In this document: positions 32,594 through 41,529 of the stretch, in pieces
Numbering within the stretch: the first letter of the stretch is position 1
Layout: each line of letters begins with the position of its first letter
DNA from: Propionibacteriales bacterium
GTDB lineage: Bacteria > Actinomycetota > Actinomycetes > Propionibacteriales > Nocardioidaceae
Assembly: GCA_026392415.1 (NCBI GenBank)
Contig: JAPLCC010000060.1
Location: 1-64,000, forward strand
Length of the DNA stretch: 64,000 nt
Reading direction: 5' to 3'
Made by a program: the position numbers and the translations under genes
The notes under the pieces: generated by a model
Database searches by the model: none
What the model was told of the DNA's origin: nothing
Seen by the model: the letters and a program-made list of their open reading frames with translations, nothing else

Positions 32594-34225
32594 GTGGCCT
32601 TGAACATTGCCGATCTCTTCGAACATGCCGTCGACGTAGCGCCCGAGAAGCCCGCCGTACAGGTCGGCGATCGGGTCATCACCTTTGCCGAACTGGAGGC
32701 TGAGTCCAACAAGCTCGGGCACTACCTGCAGTCGCAGGGCATCGGCCCGGGCGACCACGTCGGCCTCTACGCCAAGAACAGCATCGAGCACGTGATCGCG
32801 CTCATCGCGGTCCTGAAGGTCCGTGCCGTGGCGATCAACGTGAACTTCCGGTACGTCGCCGGCGAGCTGGAATACCTCTTCGACAACGCCGACCTCGTCG
32901 GGCTCGTCCACGACCGGGTCTACGCACCGCTGGTGGCCGAGGTGGCCCCGAAGTTCGACAAGCTCCAGACGATCATTGCTGTGCCGAACCCGCTCGAGCC
33001 CAGCGACGCCAGCGACCTGTCCACCTTCGGCGGTGTCACGCTCGAGGACGCCGTTGCCGGCCAGTCCGACGCCCGCGACTTCGGTGAGCGCAGCCCCGAC
33101 GACATCCACATCATCTACACCGGCGGCACCACCGGTTTCCCGAAGGGCGTCATGTGGCGCCACGAGGACTTCTGGCGGGTGCTCGGCGGCGGCATCGACT
33201 TCATGACGGCCGAACCGCTGGAGGAGTACGACCAGTCGAAGAAGGCGCTCCAGGAGGGTCTCGTCACCCTGCCGCTGAGCCCCCTGATGCACGGCGGCGC
33301 GCAGGCCTCGCTCCTCATGCACCTGTTCGCCGGTCAGCTCACCATCCTCGAGCCGAAGTTCGACCCCGTCCGCACCTGGGAGCTGGTCGACAAGCACGGA
33401 GTCCAGATGATGTTCATGACCGGTGACGCCATGGCGGTGCCGCTCATCGACGCCTACGAGGCCGGCGGATACGACGGCCAGACCCTGTTCGCGATCGCGT
33501 CCAGCGCAGCGATCTTCTCGAAGTCGGTGAAGGAGCGCTGGATGAAGCACTTCCCCAACGCCGTCTTCACCGACTCGGTCGGCTCCTCGGAGACCGGGTT
33601 CCAGGGCACCGGCCTCCAGGACGCCAGCGCCCTGTCGACCGATGGCCCGGTCGTCTCGATCCCGCCGACCACGGTGATCCTCGGTGACGACAACGAGATC
33701 CTCGACCCGGTCAAGGACGTCGGCAAGGTCGGTCGCACTGCGCGCTCGGGCAACGTGCCGGTCGGTTACTACAAGGACCCGGAGAAGTCCGCCAAGACCT
33801 TCATCGAGATCGACGGCCTCCGCTACTCCATCCCCGGGGACAACGCCCGGATCGAGGAGGGCAACCGGATCACCCTGCTCGGTCGCGGTTCGAACTGCAT
33901 CAACACGGGCGGCGAGAAGGTCTACCCCGAGGAGGTCGAGCAGGCGATCAAGGCACACCCCGGCGTGTACGACGTCCTGGTGGTCGGGCTCCCTGACGAG
34001 AAGTACGGCCAGACCGTGGCCGCCGTCATCGAGCCGCGCCCCGGTGCCACGATCGAGCTGGAGGAGCTGCGGACCTTCCTCCGCACGCACCTGTCCGGCT
34101 ACAAGCTGCCCCGCGCGCTGACCCTCGTCCCCGAGGTCCCGCGCAACGCCACGGGCAAGGCCCAGTACCCCCGTGCCAAGGAACTGGCACTCGAGAACCG
34201 CACGAGCGCAGGAGCGAACGCCTGA
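32594..34225 (+). CDS. fadD19: Steroid side-chain acyl-CoA ligase FadD19
   Basis: 543 residues, close to Rv3515c in length and neighbours. Makes the CoA ester of C26-oxidised cholestenoic acid, the entry to side-chain beta-oxidation. P-loop YTGGTTGFPKGV from residue 175, GRGSNCINTGGEKVYPEEVE hinge region, catalytic K522 in NATGKAQYPRAKEL. GTG start with TAGTCT ending exactly 7 bases upstream and no Shine-Dalgarno. Stop and next start share the A of TGATG at 34225, coupling it to the flavin oxygenase gene. Confidence 0.94.
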   Translation: MALNIADLFEHAVDVAPEKPAVQVGDRVITFAELEAESNKLGHYLQSQGIGPGDHVGLYAKNSIEHVIALIAVLKVRAVAINVNFRYVAGELEYLFDNADLVGLVHDRVYAPLVAEVAPKFDKLQTIIAVPNPLEPSDASDLSTFGGVTLEDAVAGQSDARDFGERSPDDIHIIYTGGTTGFPKGVMWRHEDFWRVLGGGIDFMTAEPLEEYDQSKKALQEGLVTLPLSPLMHGGAQASLLMHLFAGQLTILEPKFDPVRTWELVDKHGVQMMFMTGDAMAVPLIDAYEAGGYDGQTLFAIASSAAIFSKSVKERWMKHFPNAVFTDSVGSSETGFQGTGLQDASALSTDGPVVSIPPTTVILGDDNEILDPVKDVGKVGRTARSGNVPVGYYKDPEKSAKTFIEIDGLRYSIPGDNARIEEGNRITLLGRGSNCINTGGEKVYPEEVEQAIKAHPGVYDVLVVGLPDEKYGQTVAAVIEPRPGATIELEELRTFLRTHLSGYKLPRALTLVPEVPRNATGKAQYPRAKELALENRTSAGANA

Positions 34226-35331
34226 TGAAGACCGCACTCTGCGATGCCTTCGGCATCGAATACCCGATCTTTGCCTTCACCCCGTCCGAGCACGTCGCCG
34301 CGGCGGTCTCCAGGGCCGGTGGTTTGGGTGTCTTGGGCTGTGTGCGTTTCAACGACACCGAGGAGCTCGACCGGGTCCTGACGTGGATGGACGAGAACAC
34401 CGACGGCAAGCCGTACGGCGTCGACATCGTGATGCCGATGAAGATCCCCACCGAGGGCACCTCGACCGACCTGTCGTCGTACATCCCCGAGGAGCACAAG
34501 AAGTTCGTCGACGAGACGCTGCTCAAGCTCGGCGTACCGCCGCTGCAGGAGGGCGAGGGCCGCGAAGGCGTCCTCGGCTGGCTGCACTCGATGGCGCGCT
34601 CGCACGTCGACGTCGCGCTCCAGCACCGCCCGGTGCTGATCGCCAACGCGCTCGGCTCGCCGCCGGTGGATGTCATCGAGCAGTGCCACGCGGCCGGCCT
34701 GAAGGTTGCCGCCCTGGCCGGCGCGCCGAAGCACGCGCTGAGCCACGTCACGAACGGCGTCGACATCATCATCGCCCAGGGCTACGAGGCCGGCGGGCAC
34801 ACCGGCGAGATCGCCAGCATGGTGCTGACGCCCGACATCGTCGACGCCGTCGGTCCCGACGTGCCCGTGCTCGGCGCCGGTGGCATCGGCTCGGGCCGCC
34901 AGATCGCCGCGTCGATCGCCCTGGGCGCCCAGGGTGTGTGGACGGGTTCCATCTGGCTCGGCACCGAGGAGTATCGCGAGCTCTCCAGCAACACGGGTTG
35001 GGAGACGGCATTCCTGCGCGCCACCTCCGCCGACACGGTGCGGACCCGCGTCTACACCGGCAAGCCGGCACGTCTGCTCAAGACCAAGTGGACCGAGGCG
35101 TGGAACGAGGAGGGTGCCCCGGCGCCGCTCCCGATGCCGCTCCAGAACCTGTTGGTCGCGGACGCGCACAACCGGATCAACGCCTCCGGCGACCCGGACG
35201 TCATCTCGATGCCGATCGGCCAGATCGTCGGCAGGATGAACGAAGTCCGTCCGGTGGCCGAGGTCGTCGCCGACCTGGTCGCAGAGTTCGAATCGACCGT
35301 CAAGAAGCTGGACGGCATCGCCGGGATCTGA
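34225..35331 (+). CDS. Nitronate monooxygenase-family flavoprotein
   Basis: 368-residue FMN TIM-barrel protein of the NMO/2-nitropropane dioxygenase family: IEYPIF at the N-terminus, a central QGYEAGGHTGE with the conserved His, VLGAGGIGSGRQIAASIALGAQGV phosphate site, and WLGTEEY. Many members in catabolic clusters do not oxidise nitronates; some act as enoyl reductases. Translationally coupled to fadD19, so it probably handles a sterol CoA intermediate; this is inference. Followed 15 bases later by the LVIVD-protein gene, which may share the transcript. Confidence 0.87.
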   Translation: MKTALCDAFGIEYPIFAFTPSEHVAAAVSRAGGLGVLGCVRFNDTEELDRVLTWMDENTDGKPYGVDIVMPMKIPTEGTSTDLSSYIPEEHKKFVDETLLKLGVPPLQEGEGREGVLGWLHSMARSHVDVALQHRPVLIANALGSPPVDVIEQCHAAGLKVAALAGAPKHALSHVTNGVDIIIAQGYEAGGHTGEIASMVLTPDIVDAVGPDVPVLGAGGIGSGRQIAASIALGAQGVWTGSIWLGTEEYRELSSNTGWETAFLRATSADTVRTRVYTGKPARLLKTKWTEAWNEEGAPAPLPMPLQNLLVADAHNRINASGDPDVISMPIGQIVGRMNEVRPVAEVVADLVAEFESTVKKLDGIAGI

Positions 35332-35346
35332 GAGAAGGCAGCGGGC

Positions 35347-36813
35347 ATGGGGGCTCTTCGAAGTGTGCTGAAGGTCGGCGCTGACCCGGTACGACGACGG
35401 GTCGCCGTCGCTGTCGCGGTGGCCGGAGTCGTGGTGGGTGGGACTCTCGCCGCTGCCGAGGACCAGGTGCCCCCGATGGCGGTGCCTGAGGCTGACTGTG
35501 GCCCGGGTTCGCGCCCGGAGACCACGGACCTCCAGGGCCGTGTGCCCAAGGCGGACTTCGACTCCGGTCGGGTGCTGGCCGGCTACACCTGCAACACCGA
35601 GCCGGTCGGGCGCCACGGCACGACCGGTGGGTTCAAGACCCTTCGTTACACCGACGCGCAGGGTCACACCTGTGCGTTCTACGACTCCACCCGGATCCTC
35701 GGCGCCGACGTCGTCGGCAACCTGCTGAACGGAACCGGACTCGGCGTCGTCGTCCTGGACATGACGAATCCGGCGGTGCCGCGCAAGACCGCCAACCTGA
35801 TCACCCCGGCCATGCTGAGCCCGCACGAGTCGTTGCTCGTCAACGCCGAGCGCGGGCTGCTGGTCGGCGTGATGGGCACCCTGACGACCGCACCCGGCAT
35901 CCTCGACGTGTACGACGTGCGCACGGACTGCCGCAAGCCGAAGCTCCTCTCGACCACGCTCTCCGGCGTGCTCGGGCACGAGAGCGGGTTCGCACCCGAC
36001 GGACAGACGTTCTGGACCGCGGGCGCGGCCGGGTTCACGATGACCGCGGTCGACCTCGCTGACCCGCGCCGCCCCCGCGTGCTGCACACGAAGCCGGGCG
36101 TCGTCGCTCACGGCCTCCGGTTCTCCGATGACGGCAACCTCATGTATGTCGCGAACATGGGCACCCCGTCGGGCAACTCCATCCTCGACAAGCCGAGTCT
36201 GCAGATCTACGACGTGTCCCAGGTCCAGGGACGGGTCGCCAAGCCCCGGATCAGCCTCCTGTCGGAGATCGACTGGCCCGGCATCTCCATCCCGCAGGTC
36301 GCCGAGCCGTTCCATCGCGACGGGCGCTCGTACGTCCTCGAGGTCGACGAGTTCACCGACTGGTTCGGCGACGGCTGGACGGTCGACTTCAAGAACAGCG
36401 CCGTCGGCGGCGCCCGCATCATCGACGTCACGGACCCGGGCGCCCCCGCGCTCGTGTCCGACATCCGGCTCGAGGTCCACCAGGCCGTGAACCGGACCCC
36501 GGAGGTCATGAAGGATCCGGGGAGCTCGCTCCCGATCGGTGGCTACTCCGCCCACTACTGCTCGGTCCCGACCCGCGACGCCCCGAACCTGGCGGCCTGT
36601 TCGATGATCGGTTCCGGGTTGCGGATCTTCGACATCAGCGACGTGGAGAACCCGCGCGAGGTCGCCTACTTCAACAAGCCGTCGTCGGGCGGGGCCAGCG
36701 CCCTGTCGCAACCGGCGTGGGACCCGTCCGGAGACAGCGTCTGGTACACCGACGGCACCAGCGGCTTCCACGTCGTGAGGGTGACCAACGGCGTCGAGGC
36801 CCTGCTCGACTGA
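35347..36813 (+). CDS. Secreted LVIVD-repeat (beta-propeller) protein, copy 1
   Basis: 488 residues. Basic N-terminus plus hydrophobic ~18-37 suggests a signal peptide. The body carries LVIVD-type blade repeats: GVVVLDMTNPAVPRKTANL, ILDVYDV, MTAVDLADPRRPRVLHT, ARIIDVTDPGAPALVSDI and LRIFDISDVENPREVAYF. Conserved cysteines and the TAAMLSPHE-like TPAML-PHESLLVN segment are shared with the paralogue at 37547-39016. Position behind fadD19-NMO suggests a surface role in sterol uptake or sensing, but nothing in the sequence proves it. Ribosome site GAGAAGG is present. Confidence 0.85.
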   Translation: MGALRSVLKVGADPVRRRVAVAVAVAGVVVGGTLAAAEDQVPPMAVPEADCGPGSRPETTDLQGRVPKADFDSGRVLAGYTCNTEPVGRHGTTGGFKTLRYTDAQGHTCAFYDSTRILGADVVGNLLNGTGLGVVVLDMTNPAVPRKTANLITPAMLSPHESLLVNAERGLLVGVMGTLTTAPGILDVYDVRTDCRKPKLLSTTLSGVLGHESGFAPDGQTFWTAGAAGFTMTAVDLADPRRPRVLHTKPGVVAHGLRFSDDGNLMYVANMGTPSGNSILDKPSLQIYDVSQVQGRVAKPRISLLSEIDWPGISIPQVAEPFHRDGRSYVLEVDEFTDWFGDGWTVDFKNSAVGGARIIDVTDPGAPALVSDIRLEVHQAVNRTPEVMKDPGSSLPIGGYSAHYCSVPTRDAPNLAACSMIGSGLRIFDISDVENPREVAYFNKPSSGGASALSQPAWDPSGDSVWYTDGTSGFHVVRVTNGVEALLD

Positions 36814-36839
36814 GCGGGCGGCCGCCTAGTCTGGGCTGC

Positions 36840-37493
36840 ATGACGCGCAACGTACTCATTGCAGGAGCAGGCCCAGGAGTCAGCGGGTCACTCGCCCGCC
36901 TCTACGCGTCCGAGGGCTACGGCGTCAGTCTGCTCGGCGCCGAGCAGGGGATCCTGACGTCCCTCGCTGATGACGTGGATGCGGCCGGCGGCACGGCCCG
37001 GACCACAGTCGTCGACCTCACCGATGACGTCGCGACCCGCGCCGCGGTCACCCAGATCGGTGGCCAGGTGGGCCACTTCGACGTCGTGCACTTCAACCCG
37101 AGCGCCTACCGCGAGAAGGATCCGCTGGCCCTCACCGTCGACGAGCTGTTGGCTGACGTCCGGCTCGGTGTCGGCGCCCTGCTGACGGTCGTGCAGGCCG
37201 CAAGGCCGTTCATGGGCCCGGGCGGCCGAATCTCTGTCACCGGAAGCATGGCCGCCGACACGCCGTGGTTCGGCGCCGCCTCGCTCGGCGTCCAGAAGGC
37301 CGGTGTGCAGAACCTCGTGCGCAGCATCGACGCGACGGTCAAGGAGGACGGGATCCGGGCAGTGTCCGTGACCGTCCGCGGCCTCCTGGCGAAGGAGGGA
37401 GCCTTCGCCCCCGACAACGTGGCGAAGGCGCTCCGGGCCGCCATCGACCAGGACGAGTCCGCCTGGCAGGTCGAGATCCCGTACGAGGGCTGA
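36840..37493 (+). CDS. Short-chain dehydrogenase-like protein lacking the catalytic Tyr
   Basis: 217 residues with an SDR nucleotide-binding start (LIAGAGPGVSGSLARLYASEG) and the S136 (VTGSMA) of the SDR active site. The YxxxK position reads L149-G-V-Q-K153: Tyr is replaced by Leu. It may bind NAD(P) without normal dehydrogenase chemistry. TAGTCT (36827-36832) ends 8 bases upstream of the ATG, predicted leaderless. It sits between two LVIVD-repeat paralogues. Confidence 0.83.
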   Translation: MTRNVLIAGAGPGVSGSLARLYASEGYGVSLLGAEQGILTSLADDVDAAGGTARTTVVDLTDDVATRAAVTQIGGQVGHFDVVHFNPSAYREKDPLALTVDELLADVRLGVGALLTVVQAARPFMGPGGRISVTGSMAADTPWFGAASLGVQKAGVQNLVRSIDATVKEDGIRAVSVTVRGLLAKEGAFAPDNVAKALRAAIDQDESAWQVEIPYEG

Positions 37494-37546
37494 TCCCGCG
37501 GCCCGAGGCTGTCGACACGTCTGCGGGACCGTGCGAGGGTGTGCGG

Positions 37547-39016
37547 ATGCGACGACTTTCACCAGGGTTCACGAGGGTCTTGTTGGCCCTGCTCGCTGCT
37601 GCGCTGGTGGTGACCGGAGCCGTCGCGACCGCTGGATCGTCGCAGGCGGACCTCTCCCTGGGTGGCGTGCCCGAGGCGTCCTGTGGGGCCGGTGACCTGC
37701 CCGAGACGTCGACACAGGGTCGGGTGCCCACCGCCGACTACACCTCCGGCCGGGCAGCTCGCGGATACCGCTGCAACACCGTGCAGGTCGGCCACCACGG
37801 CAAGCGCTCGGCGCTCGGCTCGGGCGGCTACAAGGTCCAGCGCTACACCGACGTGACGGGCCGGACCTGCGCCTACTACGACTCCGCCCTCATGGTCGGG
37901 CTCAACCTCCAGACCCTCCTCACCGGCGGAGCCGGCCTCGGGGTCGTCGTGCTCGACATGACGGACCCGGCGAAGCCGGTGAAGACGGCCAACCTCATCA
38001 CGCCCGCGATGCTCCAGCCCCACGAGTCGCTGCTGGTCAACGAGAAGCGTGGGCTGCTGGCTGCCGTGCTGGGCACGCTCGGAACGGCGCCGGGCGTCCT
38101 GGACGTCTACGACGTGAGCAAGGACTGTCGCAAGCCGCGGCTCATGTCGACGACCCTGTCGGGCGTGATGGGTCACGAGAGTGGCTTCGCACCCGATGGG
38201 AAGACGTTCTGGACAGCCGGCGCCGCGGGCTTCACCCTCACCGCGGTCGACCTGGTGGACCCGCGCCGCCCGCGGGTGCTCCACACGAAGACCGGGGTCG
38301 TCTACCACGGCGTCCGGCTGTCGCCCGACGGACGAACGATGTACGCCGCGAACATCGGCACCCCGGGGATCCTCAACGGGACCGTCCTCGACGGGGCTGG
38401 TCTCGACATCCTCGACGTCTCCGACATCCAGGATCGACGCTCGAGTCCGCGGCTTCGCCTCCTGTCCAGGATGGCGTGGGACGAGTCATCGATCCCGCAG
38501 GTCGCCGAGCCGTTCACGCGTGGCTCGCGGAAGTACGTCTTCGAGGTCGACGAGTTCAGCGACCTCTTCGGGGACATCACCCGCATCAACTCGCCGAGGA
38601 GTCCGGTCGGTGCGGCCCGGATCATCGACGTCACCGATCCGCGCGCACCCGTGGTCGTGTCCAACGTCCGGCTGGACGTGCACGACCCGCTCATCCGTGA
38701 CGAGGTGATGGGCGATCGCGGGGCACGGATGATCGTCCGGAGTTACACCGGGCACTACTGCTCACTCCCGACCCGGGACAACCCGAAGATCGCGGCGTGC
38801 TCGATGATCGGCTCCGGGTTGCGTCTGTTCGACATCTCCGATGTCAGGCGTCCGCGCGAGGTGGGCTACTTCAACCAGCCAGGTCCGGACGGCGCATCGG
38901 CGTTGTCGCAGCCGGCCTGGGACGTCCGTCGCGGCCAGGTCTGGTACACCGACATGGACGAGGGCTTCTTCACCGTCGGCCTCCGGGGACCTGCCGCCGC
39001 GCTGCTGCGGCGCTGA
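37547..39016 (+). CDS. Secreted LVIVD-repeat (beta-propeller) protein, copy 2
   Basis: 489 residues, colinear over its whole length with the protein at 35347-36813 (same signal-peptide layout, same TANLITPAML, TLSGV-GHESGFAPDG, FWTAGAAGF and GHYCS-PTRD segments). Signal peptide: RRLSPGFTRV followed by a hydrophobic stretch and a TAGSSQA cleavage-like region. A duplication that predates divergence of about a third of positions (by eye). ATG at 37547 chosen; a GTG at 37541 in the same frame is possible. Function unknown. Confidence 0.84.
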   Translation: MRRLSPGFTRVLLALLAAALVVTGAVATAGSSQADLSLGGVPEASCGAGDLPETSTQGRVPTADYTSGRAARGYRCNTVQVGHHGKRSALGSGGYKVQRYTDVTGRTCAYYDSALMVGLNLQTLLTGGAGLGVVVLDMTDPAKPVKTANLITPAMLQPHESLLVNEKRGLLAAVLGTLGTAPGVLDVYDVSKDCRKPRLMSTTLSGVMGHESGFAPDGKTFWTAGAAGFTLTAVDLVDPRRPRVLHTKTGVVYHGVRLSPDGRTMYAANIGTPGILNGTVLDGAGLDILDVSDIQDRRSSPRLRLLSRMAWDESSIPQVAEPFTRGSRKYVFEVDEFSDLFGDITRINSPRSPVGAARIIDVTDPRAPVVVSNVRLDVHDPLIRDEVMGDRGARMIVRSYTGHYCSLPTRDNPKIAACSMIGSGLRLFDISDVRRPREVGYFNQPGPDGASALSQPAWDVRRGQVWYTDMDEGFFTVGLRGPAAALLRR

Positions 39017-39039
39017 CCCGCCGACAGTAGCGTGGGCGC

Positions 39040-39960
39040 ATGCGCCTGAAACTCGGTCGGCCTGACCTCGCCGCCTACGCCGACCGGTTCGACGTACCGC
39101 TGGCCGAGGGGCCGTTCGGCGTGACCTTCCTCGGCGTGGCCAGCCTTCTGCTCGACGACGGCACGTCGGCCGTGATGACCGACGGATTCTTCTCGCGTCC
39201 GCCGCTGTTGCGGGCGGCCGTCGGGAAGATCGCGCCCGACGGGGCCAGGATCGGCGCCTGCCTGGCGCGGGCCGCTGTCGATCGCCTCGATGCCGTGCTG
39301 CCCGTGCACACCCACTTCGACCACGCCATGGACTCCGCGGTCGTGGCCGACCGGACCGGCGCGGTGCTGGTCGGCGGCGAGTCGACGGCCAACATCGGAC
39401 GCGGCCACGGACTGGCCGAGGACCGGATCCGGGTGGCGACTCCCGGCGAGCCGATGACCTACGGCGCCTTCACGCTCACCCTGGTCGAGTCGCACCACTG
39501 CCCGCCGGACCGCTTTCCGGGGGTGGTGGTCGAGCCCCTGGTTCCGCCGGTGAAGGCCGGCGCCTACAAGTGCGGTGAGGCCTGGTCGATCCTGGTCTCG
39601 CACACCAGCGGACGCACGGCCCTTCTCCAGGGCAGCGCCGGCTATGTCGCCGGGTCGCTCCACGGACGGCGGGCGGACGTCGCCTACCTCGGCATCGGCC
39701 AGCTCGGCGTCCAGAGCGAGGACTACATCCGCACCTACTGGGCCGAGACGGTCGAGGCCGTCGGCGCGCGCCGGGTCGTCCTGACGCACTGGGACGACTT
39801 CTTCCGCCCGCTCGACGAGCCGTTGCGGGCGCTGCCGTTCGCCGGCGACGACCTCGACGTCACGATGCGTGTGCTGGACGAGCTCGCCAGCGCGCAGGGG
39901 GTCGGGCTGCACTTCCCGAAGGTGTGGCAGCGTGAGGATCCCTGGCGCGACCTGCCCTGA
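39040..39960 (+). CDS. Metallo-beta-lactamase-fold hydrolase
   Basis: 306 residues with the metal-binding HTHFDH (H90, H92, D94, H95), a second His in ESHHCPPD, and a late LTHWDDF. Resembles L-ascorbate-6-phosphate lactonase/UlaG-like MBL hydrolases rather than true lactamases. Substrate unknown. TAGCGT (39028-39033) ends 7 bases before the ATG. Last gene of the LVIVD/SDR/LVIVD/MBL run; its stop is 3 bases from convergent fadD17. Confidence 0.82.
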   Translation: MRLKLGRPDLAAYADRFDVPLAEGPFGVTFLGVASLLLDDGTSAVMTDGFFSRPPLLRAAVGKIAPDGARIGACLARAAVDRLDAVLPVHTHFDHAMDSAVVADRTGAVLVGGESTANIGRGHGLAEDRIRVATPGEPMTYGAFTLTLVESHHCPPDRFPGVVVEPLVPPVKAGAYKCGEAWSILVSHTSGRTALLQGSAGYVAGSLHGRRADVAYLGIGQLGVQSEDYIRTYWAETVEAVGARRVVLTHWDDFFRPLDEPLRALPFAGDDLDVTMRVLDELASAQGVGLHFPKVWQREDPWRDLP

Positions 39961-39963
39961 CCT

Positions 39964-41529
39964 TCAGTCGTACGACGTTCCGCGCTCCTGGCGTGTCCAC
40001 ACGGCCGCATCCTTCGGGGGCGGCTGCGCGGCGAGACTGCGCTTGAGCACCTTGTTCGTCGCCGTCCGGGGGAGCGAGTCGACCACGCGCACGTGGCGCG
40101 GCCAGGCCTTGCCCTGCAGGTCGGCCTGCTCGGAGAGGAACTGCTCGAACCCGGCTGGGGTCAGCTCGCCGCGCAGGACGAGTGCCGCTGCGACCTGGTC
40201 GCCCACCTTCGGGTCGGGAACGGCGAAGACTGCGGCTTCAGCGATCGCGGGGTGGCGCAGCAGGATGCGCTCGATCGGAGCCGCGGTCAGGTTCTCGCCG
40301 TCGACGCGCAGCCAGTCGCCGGTGCGGCCGGCGAAGTACACCCAGCCGTCCGGATCGCGGTAGGCGAGGTCGCCCGACCAGTACATGCCGCCACGCATGC
40401 GTTCGGCCTCGGCGCCGTCGTCGCGGTAGTAGCCCGCGAAGGCGCCGGCGCCCTCGGTGTTCACCAGCTCCCCGATCGCCTCGTCAGGGTTGATCAGGGA
40501 CCCCTCGTCGTCGAACCGGGCGTCGGGGGTCTCGACGGCTGTCTCGGGCGCGAGCACCTTGATGCCCGGGAGCGGCATCCCGAGGCTGCCGGCAGGCATG
40601 CCGGGCCGGCGCTGGACGATCACGGCGTTCTCCGTCGAGGAGTACGAGTCGACGACGTCGCAGCCGAACCGCTCCGCGAACGCGGCGATGTCGCCCTCGT
40701 TGGCCTCGTTGCCGAACATCAGGCGCAGCGGGTTGCTCGCGTCATCGCTTCGCGCCGGAGTGTCCAGGACGTAGGTCAGCGGCTTGCCGACGTAGTTGGC
40801 GTAGGTGGCGCCGAAGCGGCGTACGTCCGGAAGGAAGCCGGACGCGCTGAAGCGGCGTGCGAGGGCGACGGTCGAGCCCGTCGCGAGCGCCGGGGCCCAC
40901 CCGGCCATCACGGCGTTCGAGTGGAACATCGGCATCGAGACGTAGGCGACGTCCTGGACCTCGCCGGCGCTCAGCCCGAAACGCTCGCCGAGCAGGACTC
41001 CCGGGCCGGCGATCTTCTGGTGCGTGACGCGAACTGCCTTGGGGTCCCCGGAGGTGCCGGAGGTGAAGATGAGCATCAGCAGGTCGTCCGGACCGACGTC
41101 GCTCCGCGGGAGGGCCGCACCGGCGTGGGTCTCGAGCAACGACCGCCAGCGCTCGTCGGTCACGTCGATCACCTCGACGGGCAGGTCCCGGGGCAACAGG
41201 TCCCGCAGGTGGGGTTCGGTCAGCACCATCTGGACGTCGGTGCGGACGATGTCAGCGGCCAGGGCGGCTCCGCGGCGGGTGCTGTTGAGCCCGACGACGA
41301 CGTGGCCCGCCAGGGCAGCACCGCCCAGCCCGAAGACGAACTCCGGGACGTTGTCGAACAGCACTGCGACGTGGGGCGGACGTGTCGGGTCGAGCAGGGT
41401 GTCGAGTACGGCGGCCCGCACCGCGCTCTCCTGCACGACCTCGGCCCACGTCCAGGACCGGTCCTCGAAGAGGAGTCCCGGACGCGGGTCGTCACTGCGC
41501 GCGAGCAACTGCTCACGAACGGTGCTCAC
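39964..41529 (-). CDS. fadD17: Acyl-CoA ligase FadD17-like
   Basis: 521-residue AMP-forming ligase: P-loop FTSGTSGDPKAV (155-166), SYSSTENAV, YWSGDLAYRD and a C-terminal Lys in TATNKVLKRSL. With the fadE27 and fadE26 genes just upstream it reproduces the Rv3504-Rv3505-Rv3506 block; FadD17 activates shortened sterol side-chain acids (C24/C22). GTG start overlaps the fadE27 stop by four bases (GTGA). Last gene of the operon. Confidence 0.9.
   Translation of the reverse strand: MSTVREQLLARSDDPRPGLLFEDRSWTWAEVVQESAVRAAVLDTLLDPTRPPHVAVLFDNVPEFVFGLGGAALAGHVVVGLNSTRRGAALAADIVRTDVQMVLTEPHLRDLLPRDLPVEVIDVTDERWRSLLETHAGAALPRSDVGPDDLLMLIFTSGTSGDPKAVRVTHQKIAGPGVLLGERFGLSAGEVQDVAYVSMPMFHSNAVMAGWAPALATGSTVALARRFSASGFLPDVRRFGATYANYVGKPLTYVLDTPARSDDASNPLRLMFGNEANEGDIAAFAERFGCDVVDSYSSTENAVIVQRRPGMPAGSLGMPLPGIKVLAPETAVETPDARFDDEGSLINPDEAIGELVNTEGAGAFAGYYRDDGAEAERMRGGMYWSGDLAYRDPDGWVYFAGRTGDWLRVDGENLTAAPIERILLRHPAIAEAAVFAVPDPKVGDQVAAALVLRGELTPAGFEQFLSEQADLQGKAWPRHVRVVDSLPRTATNKVLKRSLAAQPPPKDAAVWTRQERGTSYD

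Noticed and set aside
34225..35331. 2-nitropropane dioxygenase for nitroalkane detoxification
   Set aside because: Coupled translation with fadD19 makes a role on a sterol CoA intermediate more plausible than free nitronate oxidation, so only the family name was kept.
34099..36771. 890-codon minus-strand frame opposite the NMO and LVIVD genes
   Set aside because: Composition typical of antisense GC-rich frames; conflicts with clear plus-strand families.
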